This document shows positions 18,770 through 31,098 of a stretch of DNA of 64,000 nucleotides, piece by piece. The DNA is from Dyella sedimenti. Its GTDB lineage: Bacteria > Pseudomonadota > Gammaproteobacteria > Xanthomonadales > Rhodanobacteraceae. The notes beneath the pieces are model-generated. The model was given only the letters and a program-made list of their open reading frames with translations, did not search any database and was not told where the DNA came from. The stretch lies in NCBI RefSeq assembly GCF_022760995.1, contig NZ_JAKWJO010000004.1, positions 1-64,000 on the forward strand. The letters run 5' to 3'. Each line of letters opens with the position of its first letter. Position 1 is the first letter of the stretch. Both the position numbers and the translations under genes were made by a program.

Positions 18770-18791
18770 AGCCGGCGCAAGCCGGCTTTTC
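18770..18791 (+). terminator. Rho-independent terminator of rpsT
   Basis: AGCCGGC and GCCGGCT pair around a GCAA tetraloop and are followed by TTT. The preceding GTAGGAG resembles the head of the REP-like arms elsewhere in the window. Confidence 0.75.
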
Positions 18792-18803
18792 TGTGCCCGT
18801 GTG

Positions 18804-18832
18804 AAAACCGGCCAGCGCAGGCCGGTTTTTGT
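18804..18832 (+). terminator. Second terminator hairpin downstream of rpsT
   Basis: AAAACCGGCC and GGCCGGTTTT form a 10-bp stem with loop AGCGCA, followed by more T residues. The A and T tracts on both sides could let it work in both directions. Confidence 0.7.
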
Positions 18833-18868
18833 TTGGCCGGCAATAGAGTGACCCCGGACGTTTTGCAT

Positions 18869-18896
18869 CGTCATTCCGGCCTGCGCCGGAATGACG
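18869..18896. repeat. Dispersed palindromic repeat (copy 1)
   Basis: A 28-nt element, CGTCATTCCGGCC plus its near-perfect reverse complement around TG. The core CCGGCCTGCGCCGG recurs at 50901-50912, also between genes. Such intergenic palindromes are common in Lysobacterales. Confidence 0.65.
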
Positions 18897-18899
18897 GTC

Positions 18900-18930
18900 A
18901 AAAAAAGCGGCCGCCCGGGCCGCTTTTTTT
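18900..18930. terminator. Bidirectional terminator between rpsT and obgE
   Basis: AAAAAAAGCGGCC and GGCCGCTTTTTTT form a perfect 13-bp stem with a 5-nt loop. The A and T tracts on both sides suit termination of the convergent rpsT and obgE transcripts. The obgE stop lies 16 nt away. Confidence 0.85.
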
Positions 18931-18945
18931 GACCGCCAAAGACGC

Positions 18946-20129
<1,184 letters not shown>

Positions 20130-20131
20130 AC

Positions 20132-20162
20132 AAAACAAAAGCCCCGCCGAAGCGGGGCCTTC
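20132..20162 (-). terminator. Rho-independent terminator of rplU-rpmA
   Basis: On the minus strand, AAGGCCCCGC, a TTCG loop and GCGGGGCTT are followed by TTGTTTTG. The hairpin lies 20 nt after the rpmA stop. Confidence 0.88.
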
Positions 20163-20181
20163 GCTTCAACGCGTAGAGCTA

Positions 20182-20439
20182 TCAGCCCTTGACGACGCTG
20201 ACGAACTTGCGGCCTTCGGCGCCGCGCGCCTTGAACTCGACGGTGCCGTCGACCAGGGCGAACAACGTGTGGTCACGGCCCACGCCCACGCCGGTGCCGG
20301 GATGGAACTTGGTGCCGCGCTGACGCACGATGATGTTGCCGGCCTCGATGGCCTGGCCGCCGTACACCTTCACGCCGAGGTATTTCGGGTTGGAGTCGCG
20401 ACCGTTGCGGGACGAACCTACGCCTTTTTTGTGTGCCAT
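20182..20439 (-). CDS. rpmA: 50S ribosomal protein L27
   Basis: The product has 85 residues, starting [20 protein letters not shown], the conserved N terminus that reaches the peptidyl transferase centre. L27 helps position tRNA in the large subunit. The internal motif [17 protein letters not shown] is family-specific. The frame is open to 20592, but the ATG at 20439, 19 nt after the rplU stop, matches the family exactly. It has no N-terminal extension needing cleavage, unlike Firmicute L27. Confidence 0.98.
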   Translation of the reverse strand: MAHKKGVGSSRNGRDSNPKYLGVKVYGGQAIEAGNIIVRQRGTKFHPGTGVGVGRDHTLFALVDGTVEFKARGAEGRKFVSVVKG

Positions 20440-20458
20440 GACTATCTGCTCCGGCTGA

Positions 20459-20773
20459 TCAGGCGTTGATGCCCGTGATCTCGACTTCGGTGAAATGTTG
20501 ACGATGACCCTGCTGCTTCTTGTGGTGCTTGCGGCGGCGGAACTTGATGATGCGCACCTTGTCCGCGCGGCCGTGCTTGCGCACGGTGGCACTCACGGTG
20601 GCGCCGGCCACGGTAGGTGCGCCCACGGTGATGCTCTCGCCCGCACCGACCAGCAGGACCTGGTCGAACTGGATGGTGGCGCCTTCGTCGGCCGTCAGCA
20701 GCTCCACGCGCAGGACGTCACCCTGCTGAACGCGGTACTGCTTGCCACCGGTCTTGATGACTGCGTAACTCAT
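20459..20773 (-). CDS. rplU: 50S ribosomal protein L21
   Basis: The product has 104 residues. [19 protein letters not shown] is the conserved N terminus, and the basic [16 protein letters not shown] segment binds 23S rRNA. L21 is an early-assembly protein of the large subunit. It forms a two-gene operon with rpmA, with a strong promoter directly upstream and a terminator after rpmA. Confidence 0.98.
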   Translation of the reverse strand: MSYAVIKTGGKQYRVQQGDVLRVELLTADEGATIQFDQVLLVGAGESITVGAPTVAGATVSATVRKHGRADKVRIIKFRRRKHHKKQQGHRQHFTEVEITGINA

Positions 20774-20840
20774 GGGAATATCCCTTCTGTCGTTATTCTC
20801 TTGGGCTCGCCAGGCCAGCTACGGCACTGGCGAACTGAGG

Positions 20841-20870
20841 ATTATAGCGATGCCAGGACTGGGTGGTCAA
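20841..20870 (-). promoter_or_regulatory. Sigma-70 promoter of rplU-rpmA
   Basis: On the minus strand, TTGACC at 20870-20865, an 18-bp spacer and a perfect TATAAT at 20846-20841. The -35 hexamer abuts the stop codon of the upstream DUF2059 gene. The leader would be about 60 nt. Confidence 0.82.
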
Positions 20871-21626
20871 TCATTGACCACCCGTGGAGCCGCCCTGGGC
20901 CGGAGCCTTGCCCGGCGTGGCCTGGTCGCCGGTCTTGGCGGACGAGGCGGCGGTGGCCGGCTTGGCCCCGGTCTTGGCGGGCGCCTTGCCGGCGGTGGCG
21001 GGCTTCTTCGCGGCAGGCTTGGCGGCCGGCTTCTTCGCCACCGGCTTGGCCGGCGCCTTGTGGGGGGCCGCCTTGGCCTTGGACGGTGCCGCCTTGCCGG
21101 AAGGCGCGGCCTCGCCCTCCTCCGCCCCGGCCACGGCCGCCGGCGCCACCTTGGCCGGGCAGCGGCCACTGGCGTCCAGGCTGCCCATCTGTTTGAGCTC
21201 GGCGATCATCTGATCGCTGCGCTCATGGCTCCACTGCTGGCCGGCCTGGCTGGCCTCCGCCATGGTCACTGGCATTTCGTTGACCACCTTCTGGCCCAGC
21301 GGCGAGCGGTAGAACTTCAGCAATCCTTCCAACTCGTCGGCCGTGAAATGGTGCTGGTACACCGGCACCAGCCGGCCGATGAACAGCTGGGTCTGGTTGG
21401 CGTCCATGTAGTTCTGCCAGAAGTCCGGCGCCACGCAGGGCATCGACTGCTGCAGCGTGGTCACCGCCTGCGTGTTCATCTGGGCCAGCATCTTGCCCAC
21501 GCCCACCACGTCCAGGAGCTGGCGTACCTGCTCCTCGGTGGCCGGGGCCGCGTTGGCCAACGCCTGCCCGCCGGCCATTGCAAGCGCCAGGGCGACGCCC
21601 CATCTTTTCCACTTAAGCATCCGCAC
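20871..21626 (-). CDS. DUF2059 protein with Ala/Lys/Pro-rich tail
   Basis: The product has 251 residues. A signal peptide ends at ALA-NA near residue 25. Residues about 30-150 form the DUF2059 helical domain, including the family-type [20 protein letters not shown]. The remaining ~95 residues are low complexity, built from APAKP and KKPAAK-type repeats and ending in GGSTGGQ; such tails may bind cell wall or nucleic acid, but nothing here proves it. The protein is probably periplasmic. Its stop touches the rplU promoter. No function is known for the family. Confidence 0.75.
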   Translation of the reverse strand: MRMLKWKRWGVALALAMAGGQALANAAPATEEQVRQLLDVVGVGKMLAQMNTQAVTTLQQSMPCVAPDFWQNYMDANQTQLFIGRLVPVYQHHFTADELEGLLKFYRSPLGQKVVNEMPVTMAEASQAGQQWSHERSDQMIAELKQMGSLDASGRCPAKVAPAAVAGAEEGEAAPSGKAAPSKAKAAPHKAPAKPVAKKPAAKPAAKKPATAGKAPAKTGAKPATAASSAKTGDQATPGKAPAQGGSTGGQ

Positions 21627-21739
21627 TCTCTGATCGAAGCCAGGGCCTGATCCAGGCCAAAGTCCCTATTAAGCCATAGTCGGGCCGGCCTTCCCTGAAG
21701 CGCGATGGCCAGAAGTCAGGCAGGCAATAACTGTCCTGG

Positions 21740-21755
21740 TTAGTTTGATATAGTG
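21740..21755 (+). promoter_or_regulatory. Candidate uvrA promoter with LexA-like half-site
   Basis: TTAGTTTGATATAGTG includes a -10-like TATAGT at 21749-21754 and a TTAGT half-site. The LexA box described in Xanthomonas is of the form TTAG-N6-TACTA; only the left half matches here. SOS control of uvrA is common, so the site is plausible but weak. Confidence 0.3.
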
Positions 21756-21790
21756 CAGTTTTTCCCTCCCCTCCATCTCTTCCGGGCGAC

Positions 21791-24684
<2,894 letters not shown>

Positions 24685-24688
<4 letters not shown>

Positions 24689-25182
24689 GTTCTACCCAAC
24701 CGGCCCCCGGAAAAGGCACGCGCCAGCGCAAGACGGATTCCCAGGACGGCGTACCGGCCAACGATGCCGCCGAAACGGGGGCCGCATCGCCGCGCCCGCT
24801 GTTCGTCGCGCCGATCGGCGTGCGCTGGCGCGATCTCGATGCCTTCAACCACGTCAACAACTCCATCTACCTCACCTACCTGGAAGAGGCGCGGCTGCAG
24901 TGGCTACGCCACGTGCCGGGCTGGTTCGACGAGCAGTCGATGCCGGTGCTGGCCGCCAGCGAGATCAACTATCGCCGGCCCATCGAATGGCCGGCCCAGC
25001 TCGACGTGGAGCTGACCTGCGAGCGGCTGGGCAACAGCTCGATCACGCTGGCCCACCGCATCGTCGATGCGGACGACACCACGCGGCTGTACAGCGATGG
25101 CAAGGTGGTGCTGGTGTGGATGAACCCCGCCACCGGCAAGCCGGTGCCGCTGCCGCCCTCCATTCGCGAGGCCGCCACCTGA
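24685..25182 (+). CDS. Hotdog-fold acyl-CoA thioesterase (YbgC/FadM type)
   Basis: The product has 165 residues. The first 40 are a polar, disordered-looking extension; the rest is a single hotdog domain of the 4HBT family. The catalytic signature [19 protein letters not shown] carries the Asp and the HVNN motif, followed by EEARLQWL. These enzymes hydrolyse acyl-CoA thioesters; the chain-length preference cannot be read. Its ATG overlaps the uvrA stop by 4 nt, so it is translationally coupled to a DNA repair gene, probably a matter of economy. Confidence 0.82.
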
Positions 25183-25276
25183 CGACGGCAGGGATCGAAC
25201 AGCCGGACGGTCGGATATCGCCGCTTCATGCCACGCACGTATGATCGGCAGCGACCACCCCGAAAGGAGTTCGACC

Positions 25277-26737
25277 GTGATCCCGTTCCCGCTCCGTTCC
25301 CTCGCCTTCACCCTCGCCGCCAGCCTGGCGGCGGACGCCATCGCGGCGCCGGCCAACACCACGCTCACGCTCTACCGCAGCGACAGCCCCACGCTGTTCG
25401 GCGCGGACAACGGCGGCGGCGTATCCGCCGGCTATGCGGTGGCGCGCGAACCGCGCCAGCTGCAGCTCAAGGCCGGCACGCAGGACATCAGCCTCGGCGG
25501 GCTGCCGCAATACCTGGATCCGGAGGCGCTGGCGCTCAGCGTCGACGGCGGTGCCGCCAGGGTGCAGTCCCAGCGCCTGCTGCTCGGCCAGGGCCAGGAT
25601 GCGGCGCTGGGCAGCCTGGTCGGCCAGCCGGTGGAAGTGCTCTCGGGCAGCGGCCAGCCGCTGGCCAGTGGCACCCTGCTGCGCGCCGGCGACGGCCTGC
25701 TGGTGCAGGATGCATCCGGGCGCACCAGCCTGGTCCGCGAGTTTGCCGCCGTGCGCGCCCAGGGCAGCTTCCAGACCGGCGCGCTGCTGCAACTGCGCAT
25801 CGACGCCGCGCGCGCCGGAAACGCCCAGGCCACGCTGAGCTATACCACCGCCGGGCTCGGCTGGCGCGCGGCTTACGTCGGCACGCTGCAACCGGGCAAC
25901 CGCTGCCGGCTGCAGTTCGAATCGCGCGCCAGCATCGCCAACCGCAGCGGCCGCGACTGGAAGGACGTGCAGCTGACCCTGGTCGCGGGCGAGCCGAACA
26001 TGGCCAAGCCATCACCGGCCCGCCCCATGCCCATGGCCTTCGCCGCCCGCGCCAAGGCCGATGGCGCCGAACTGCCCGAGCAGGGCACGCTGGCCGACTA
26101 CCGCACCTATGCCCTGTCCGGCCTCGTCGACCTGCCCGATGGCAGCGTAAGCCAGATACCCCTGTATGCCACGCGCACGATCGATTGCGAACGCAGCGCC
26201 ATCTACCAATACAACCAGGGCGGATGGGTGCCGCCCCAACCCATCATCGGCCGGGACTACCAGCCAGGCGCCAACAACACCGCCATCGCCAGTACCCTGA
26301 AGTTCCGCGCGTTCGACAGCCTTCCGGCCGGCTACCTGCGGGCACTGGCCGCCGACAGCACGGGTGTGCCGCAGTTCATCGGCGAAGGCCGCATCAGCGA
26401 TACGCCCAAGGGCAGCGACGTAGACATCACCCTGGGCACCGCCTTCGACCTGCGCGGCGAGCGCGAACGCACCGACTTCAAGCTGGACAAGGCGGGACGC
26501 ACGCTGGATGAAGCCTTCCGCATCACGCTCAGCAACGCCGGCGACAGCCCGCGCACCATCACCGTGCTGGAACACCCCTGGCGCTGGCGCCAGTGGACCC
26601 TGGCCTCGTCCAGCAGCAAGCCCAGCAAGCAGACGCCGGACATGCTGGAGTTCCAGGTGACCGTGCCGGCCGGCGGCAAGGCCACGCTGGATTATGCGTT
26701 GCGCTACCAGTGGACGGCGGAGGAGCAGCCGCAATAG
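25277..26737 (+). CDS. DUF4139 domain-containing exported protein
   Basis: The product has 486 residues. It has a signal peptide (SLAFTLAASLAADAIAAP) and a DUF4139 region from about residue 170 on, including the typical LSYTTAGLGWRAAYVGTL and WKDVQLTLVAGEPNMAKP. Family members are beta-rich, probably periplasmic or envelope proteins of unknown role. I chose the GTG at 25277 because AAGGAG lies seven bases upstream and it leads directly into the signal peptide; the frame is open from 25241. It lies between the thioesterase and a crotonase-fold gene without tight linkage. Confidence 0.78.
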   Translation: MIPFPLRSLAFTLAASLAADAIAAPANTTLTLYRSDSPTLFGADNGGGVSAGYAVAREPRQLQLKAGTQDISLGGLPQYLDPEALALSVDGGAARVQSQRLLLGQGQDAALGSLVGQPVEVLSGSGQPLASGTLLRAGDGLLVQDASGRTSLVREFAAVRAQGSFQTGALLQLRIDAARAGNAQATLSYTTAGLGWRAAYVGTLQPGNRCRLQFESRASIANRSGRDWKDVQLTLVAGEPNMAKPSPARPMPMAFAARAKADGAELPEQGTLADYRTYALSGLVDLPDGSVSQIPLYATRTIDCERSAIYQYNQGGWVPPQPIIGRDYQPGANNTAIASTLKFRAFDSLPAGYLRALAADSTGVPQFIGEGRISDTPKGSDVDITLGTAFDLRGERERTDFKLDKAGRTLDEAFRITLSNAGDSPRTITVLEHPWRWRQWTLASSSSKPSKQTPDMLEFQVTVPAGGKATLDYALRYQWTAEEQPQ

Positions 26738-26785
26738 CGGAAGCGGCGCCGGCCGGGCTTTGCTACTCTCGGCTCCCCTCTCTCG

Positions 26786-27556
26786 ATGCATTCCTTGCCC
26801 ATGCTCAACGTCATCACCCACGACGCCATTACCGAGATCAACCTCGCGCGCCCGCCGGTCAATGCGCTCAACGTGGACCTGCTGCGCGCCATCCGCGATG
26901 CGGTCGATGGCGCCCTGGCCGGCGGCGCGCGCGGACTGGTGCTGTCCGGTGCGCCGGGCTTGTTCTCAGCGGGCGTGGACGTGCCGGCCCTGCTGGGCCG
27001 CGACCGCGAGGGCGTGCGCGAATTCTGGCGCGAGTTCTTCCACACCGGCTCGACGCTGGCGCTGTCGCCGGTGCCGGTCGTGGCCGCCATCACCGGCCAC
27101 AGCCCGGCTGGTGGTGCGGTGCTGTCGCTGTTCTGCGATTACCGCGTGATGGCGGATGGCCCGTACCGCATCGGCCTCAACGAGGTGCAGGTTGGCCTGG
27201 TAGTGCCCGAATCGATCCAGTTGGCCCTGCGCCGCATCGTCGGCGCCTATCGGGCCGAGCGGCTGGTGGTGGCCGGCGCCATGATCGAATCCGCCGAGGC
27301 GCTGGCGCTGGGCCTGGTGGACGAACTGACCGGCGTGGACCAGGTGGTCACGCGGGCGCTCCGCTGGCTGGAAGGCATGCTGGCTCTGCCCTCCAACGCC
27401 ATGCTGTCCACCCGCGCACTGGCCCGCGCCGACCTGACCACCGCCTGGGCCGATCCGGATGCGATGCCACTGGAACCGTTCCTCGATGCGTATTTCCATC
27501 CGGAAACGCAGGCTGTGTTGCAGGCCCTGGTCGAGCGGCTGAAGAAAAAGCCCTGA
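26786..27556 (+). CDS. Enoyl-CoA isomerase-like crotonase-fold protein
   Basis: The product has 256 residues with the crotonase fold. Oxyanion elements are GLFSAGVDVPALL and GHSPAGGAVLSLFCDYRV. Of the two glutamates used by enoyl-CoA hydratases, the first position is Ala111 (SPAGGAV), while the second is kept as E133 (GLNEVQVGLV). This combination is that of mitochondrial-type delta3,delta2-enoyl-CoA isomerases, which shift double bases of unsaturated acyl-CoAs for beta-oxidation. The alternative start at 26801 (MLNVI) would remove five residues. No other fatty-acid gene is adjacent. The isomerase call rests on motif comparison. Confidence 0.75.
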   Translation: MHSLPMLNVITHDAITEINLARPPVNALNVDLLRAIRDAVDGALAGGARGLVLSGAPGLFSAGVDVPALLGRDREGVREFWREFFHTGSTLALSPVPVVAAITGHSPAGGAVLSLFCDYRVMADGPYRIGLNEVQVGLVVPESIQLALRRIVGAYRAERLVVAGAMIESAEALALGLVDELTGVDQVVTRALRWLEGMLALPSNAMLSTRALARADLTTAWADPDAMPLEPFLDAYFHPETQAVLQALVERLKKKP

Positions 27557-27569
27557 CCCTTCGATTTTC

Positions 27570-27651
27570 CTGTGGGAGCGCACCCTGTGCGCGACAACCA
27601 TCGGAGCGTTGAGCCGCGGGCCATGGTCGCGCACTGGGTGCGCTCCTACAG
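27570..27651. repeat. Inverted pair of REP-like hairpins (copy B)
   Basis: Arms at 27570-27595 and 27625-27651 are inverted copies of the same sequence found at 16404-16586: CTGTAGGAGCGCACCC followed by (A/T)GTGCGCGACC. Each has an internal GCGCAC/GTGCGC hairpin. Only 29 nt separate the arms, so the pair can also form one long stem. It sits between two convergent genes and may double as a terminator. Confidence 0.78.
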
Positions 27652-27663
27652 ATGAAGAAATGC

Positions 27664-28515
27664 TTACCCGCCCTTGGCCACCGGCCGCGCCGGATCGCTG
27701 ACCCAACCACTCCACGAGGGCGCATACAGCCGCGAGCCGGACAGGCCGGCATGTTCCATCGCCAACAGGTTATGGCAGGCGGTGACGCCGGAGCCGCACA
27801 TGTGCACCACCTCGCCCGGCGCGTGCGCACCCAGCACGGCGAGGAATGCCCGGCGAAGTTCCACGGCCGGCTTGAACCGTCCGTCCGCCGCCAGGTTCTC
27901 CGCGAACGGACGATTCAGCGCGCCGGGCACGTGCCCGCCCACGCGGTCGATCGGCTCGACCTCGCCGCGATAGCGTGGCGCGGCGCGCGCATCGAGCAGC
28001 AGCCGGTTCGGCACATCGCGCACCTGCTCGGAATCGAGCAGGTACTGGTCGGGATCGAACCGCACGCTGGCCCGGCCCGGCTCGCGCAGCGTCTCGCCCT
28101 CCTCCACCGGCAGCCCGGCGGCAAGCCAGGCCGGATAGCCGCCATCCAGCACGGCGGCATCGCGCACGCCCGCGATGCGCAATAACCACCACAGGCGCGC
28201 GGCGGCCAGCGCTCCGCCCGCCGCGTCGTAGCTCACCACCGGCAGGCCGGGTCGCCAGCCCCAGCGCGACAGCGTGGCGGAGAAGGACGTTTCCAACGGC
28301 AACGGATGCCGCCCCAGGCCTTCGGACTGGCGCGACAAGTCGGAAAGATCGGTGTCCAGGCTGGCGTAGACCGCGCCGGGAATATGGCCCGCGCAGTAAT
28401 CGCGCTCGCCCTGCTCCGGTGCCGCCAGATCGAAGCGGCAATCGACCACGAGCACGTCGCCCGGCGGCAGCGCGGCCAGTTCGCCGGCCTGGATCAATGG
28501 CGTCGTGAAGCTCAT
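27664..28515 (-). CDS. sseA: 3-mercaptopyruvate sulfurtransferase
   Basis: The product has 283 residues in two rhodanese domains, the first (about 1-140) inactive, the second carrying the catalytic Cys240. The loop CGSGVTA is that of mercaptopyruvate sulfurtransferases; thiosulfate-specific rhodaneses have CRKGVTA. The enzyme transfers sulfur from 3-mercaptopyruvate to thiol acceptors or cyanide. Its ATG overlaps the Nudix gene stop (ATGA), and three genes (DUF1289, Nudix, sseA) form one coupled operon. It ends next to a REP pair. Confidence 0.9.
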   Translation of the reverse strand: MSFTTPLIQAGELAALPPGDVLVVDCRFDLAAPEQGERDYCAGHIPGAVYASLDTDLSDLSRQSEGLGRHPLPLETSFSATLSRWGWRPGLPVVSYDAAGGALAAARLWWLLRIAGVRDAAVLDGGYPAWLAAGLPVEEGETLREPGRASVRFDPDQYLLDSEQVRDVPNRLLLDARAAPRYRGEVEPIDRVGGHVPGALNRPFAENLAADGRFKPAVELRRAFLAVLGAHAPGEVVHMCGSGVTACHNLLAMEHAGLSGSRLYAPSWSGWVSDPARPVAKGG

Positions 28516-29114
28516 GCGCGGCCCATCCTCTTGAGCAGATTGAATACCATCGCGGCGGTGGCGCCCCAGATGCGGTGGCGGCCGTGCACGAATTCCACCA
28601 TGTCGCGCTGGCGCCCGCGAAATTCCATGGTGTAGCGGCGCAGGTTGGCCGGCTCCAGGAAGAACGACAGCGGCACCTCGAACACCTCGGCCACCTCGTC
28701 GGGCGCCGGGTACAGCCGCGCCTGCGGATCGATGCGCGCCACCACCGGCGTGATGTTGTAGCCGCTGATGGTCTCGAAGCGGTCGAGGAAACCCAGCGGC
28801 GTCACCAGCTGGCGGGCCAGGCCGATCTCTTCCTCGCTTTCGCGCAGGGCAGTGGCGATGGCATCGGCGTCCCCTGGATCGGTGCGGCCCCCCGGAAAGG
28901 CCACCTGGCCCGCGTGGTCCTGCAGGTGGTCGGTGCGCACGGTAAGCACCAGCCGCGGCTGCACGGCCTCGCGCACGCCCACCAGCACGGCGGCCGGCCG
29001 CCGTGGCTTGTCGCCCAGCAGTTCCGTCATGTCGGCATGGTTCCAGCCCTGCCCGGCAGGTGGCGCCGACAAGGGCAGCAAGGCGGCGCCGAGATCGGCC
29101 AGCACGCCCTCCAT
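28512..29114 (-). CDS. Nudix hydrolase, CoA pyrophosphatase type
   Basis: The product has 200 residues. The Nudix box is present in the form VAFPGGRTDPGDADAIA followed by TALRESEEEIGL, the arrangement of NudL-like enzymes that cleave coenzyme A and its derivatives to phosphopantetheine and 3',5'-ADP. The family UPF0035 context (VLTVRTDHLQDHAGQVAFPGG) is intact. The frame is open to 29489, but the ATG at 29114 overlaps the DUF1289 stop as TGATG. Possible roles are CoA turnover or removal of oxidised CoA. Confidence 0.85.
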   Translation of the reverse strand: MEGVLADLGAALLPLSAPPAGQGWNHADMTELLGDKPRRPAAVLVGVREAVQPRLVLTVRTDHLQDHAGQVAFPGGRTDPGDADAIATALRESEEEIGLARQLVTPLGFLDRFETISGYNITPVVARIDPQARLYPAPDEVAEVFEVPLSFFLEPANLRRYTMEFRGRQRDMVEFVHGRHRIWGATAAMVFNLLKRMGRA

Positions 29115-29311
29115 CACGGCACCTTGCGCGCGGGCAGCACGTCGCGCATCAGGCGCCGGCGTTCCTCGTCGGGCATGCCGCGCCAGCGCGCGATCTCGTC
29201 GCCGGTGCGCAGGCAGCCTTCGCAATAGCCGCGTGCGTCGAGCCGGCACACGCCCACGCACGGCGTCAGCGGGCCGGAAGGAAGGATGGGATCGCGGGAA
29301 TCGCTGGACAT
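29114..29311 (-). CDS. DUF1289 small Cys-rich protein
   Basis: The product has 65 residues. The core SPCVGVC-type motif (TPCVGVCRLDARGYCEGCLRT) holds four cysteines, followed by EIARWRGM and a basic C terminus; this is the DUF1289 family, likely a small metal-binding fold of unknown role. The chosen ATG at 29311 (MSSDSRDP) gives the family length; the frame is open to 29521. It heads the coupled DUF1289-Nudix-sseA operon. Confidence 0.8.
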   Translation of the reverse strand: MSSDSRDPILPSGPLTPCVGVCRLDARGYCEGCLRTGDEIARWRGMPDEERRRLMRDVLPARKVP

Positions 29312-29406
29312 GCTCGGAAGGGCAACGGCGGCATCGGGGACGGTGTGGCGCGCCGCCTGGCCATCCAGTTTGCCAGAATCGGCCCGGCGCGGCTCCGGGC
29401 CAGTTC

Positions 29407-30126
29407 TCATGATTTGATTTCGAGCAGTTCGATCTCGAATACCAGCGCTTCGTTGGGGCCGATGCGCGGAGGATCGCCGCGCAGCCCATAGGCCAGGCTG
29501 GGCGGCACCGTCACCTTCCACAGGTCGCCCACGTGCATGCGCTGGATCACTTCCTGCCAGCCGGGGATCACCTTGTTATTGACCACGAAACTCACTGGCG
29601 AGCCATGCGCCCAGGAACTGTCGAACTCGGTGCCATCGATCAGCATCGCGCGGAAATTCACCGTGACCACCGAACCGACCGGCACGTCCCTGGTGCCCGT
29701 GCCCTTGCGCAGCACCTCGTACTGGATGCCGGACGGCAACTGGATCACGCCCGGCTTCTGCCGGTTGTGCTCCATGTAGTCCGCGCTCTTGCGCGCGTTG
29801 GCATCGGCCAGGTGGTTGAACTTGGCCAGCGCCTCGCTGCGCATCTGCTGGTCCAGCTTCTGCATCTGGTCGTGCATGTCCTGCATGGATACCGCGGGGC
29901 GCTTCTTGCCGTAGGCATCCTGGATGGCGCGCTGCAAGGTGGCGATGTCGACGTCCGGCCCGTCGCCGTTGGCGAACTGGCTGCCGATCTGGTAGCCGAT
30001 GGCGTAGGACAGCTTGGTCTTGTCGAGCTTGATCGAACTGGCATCCGGCGCCGGTCCCGTGTCCTGCGCATGCGCCATCGCACTCCAGAGCAGGATGCCC
30101 AGTGCAAGCCATCGCCGTTGTGCCAT
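29407..30126 (-). CDS. FKBP-type peptidyl-prolyl isomerase (FkpA/Mip-like)
   Basis: The product has 239 residues. It has a signal peptide (ALGILLWSAMAHA-QD), an N-terminal helical dimerisation domain (YAIGYQIGSQFA near residue 45, then a long Lys/Gln-rich helix), and a C-terminal FKBP domain with GSVVTVNFRAMLIDGTEFDSS, VIPGWQEVIQRMHVGDLWKV and PPSLAYG. It should assist folding of envelope proteins in the periplasm. The frame is open to 30279; ATGs at 30138 and 30126 both fit, and the latter starts directly at the signal peptide. It is divergent from an enoyl-CoA hydratase gene. Confidence 0.9.
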   Translation of the reverse strand: MAQRRWLALGILLWSAMAHAQDTGPAPDASSIKLDKTKLSYAIGYQIGSQFANGDGPDVDIATLQRAIQDAYGKKRPAVSMQDMHDQMQKLDQQMRSEALAKFNHLADANARKSADYMEHNRQKPGVIQLPSGIQYEVLRKGTGTRDVPVGSVVTVNFRAMLIDGTEFDSSWAHGSPVSFVVNNKVIPGWQEVIQRMHVGDLWKVTVPPSLAYGLRGDPPRIGPNEALVFEIELLEIKS

Positions 30127-30277
30127 GCCTATCTCCATTGCAGCCGGAACGCTCATCGTAAGCGGTCCTGGCCTAACGTGCAGCGAACGCCCCGGGGCGG
30201 GCGTCCCTGCTGAGAACATCGGGGGCGTCAAAGGTTCCCACTGGTACCATGCGCGTTTTACCTGCCGGAGTGTAGCC

Positions 30278-31060
30278 ATGGCCTATCGCAACCTGGAAAT
30301 CGCCAACCGCGGCGCGGTGCGCACCATCACGGTCAACCGGCCCGACAAGCTCAATGCGCTCAACCGCGAGACGATCAACGAGCTGACCCTGGCCTTCACC
30401 CAGGCCGCCCAGGACGATGCGGTCCGCGTGGTGGTGCTGGCCGGCGCCGGCGAGAAGGCGTTCGTGGCGGGCGCCGACATCAGCGAGATGCACGGCTACA
30501 CCCCGGTGCAGGCACAATCCTTCTCGCGTGCCGGACAGCGCCTGATGAGCCTGGTCGAACGCCTGGGCAAGCCGGTGATCGCCCGCGTGCAAGGCTTCGC
30601 CCTCGGCGGCGGCATGGAGCTGGCGATGTGCTGCCACCTGCGCGTGGCCAGCGAGAAGGCCCGCTTTGGCCAACCCGAGATCAACCTCGGCCTGATTCCC
30701 GGCTTCGGCGGCACCCAGCGCCTGCTGCGCCTGGCCGGCCGCGGCGCGGCGCTGGAGCTGTGCCTGACCGGCGCGCCGATCGGCGCGCCGCGCGCCTATG
30801 AACTGGGCGTGGTCAATCGCGTGGTGCCACCGGAGGCCTTGGACGAGACGGTGGACGCGCTGGCCGACCAACTTGCCGCCGCCGCGCCACTGGCCGCCGC
30901 CGGCATCCTCGATGCCGTGCTGCAGGGCGGTGAGACCAGTATCGACCAGGGCCTGGAGTTCGAGACGCAGGCGTTCGCCCTCGCCTTCGCCACCGAGGAC
31001 ATGCGCGAAGGCACCACGGCGTTCCTGGAAAAGCGCAAGGCCGTGTTCAAGGGCCGGTGA
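30278..31060 (+). CDS. Enoyl-CoA hydratase
   Basis: The product has 260 residues, the normal length for crotonases. Both catalytic glutamates are present, E114 (GGGMELAMCC) and E134 (GQPEINLGLI), and the oxyanion segments KAFVAGADISEM and GGTQRL are standard. It hydrates trans-2-enoyl-CoA to 3-hydroxyacyl-CoA, in fatty acid or amino acid degradation. CCGGAG lies about nine bases before the ATG at 30278. The neighbouring genes are unrelated, so the preferred substrate cannot be given. Confidence 0.88.
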   Translation: MAYRNLEIANRGAVRTITVNRPDKLNALNRETINELTLAFTQAAQDDAVRVVVLAGAGEKAFVAGADISEMHGYTPVQAQSFSRAGQRLMSLVERLGKPVIARVQGFALGGGMELAMCCHLRVASEKARFGQPEINLGLIPGFGGTQRLLRLAGRGAALELCLTGAPIGAPRAYELGVVNRVVPPEALDETVDALADQLAAAAPLAAAGILDAVLQGGETSIDQGLEFETQAFALAFATEDMREGTTAFLEKRKAVFKGR

Positions 31061-31098
31061 GCAGCCGGGGCGAGCCGAGGATGGCCCGCCCCGCGCCT

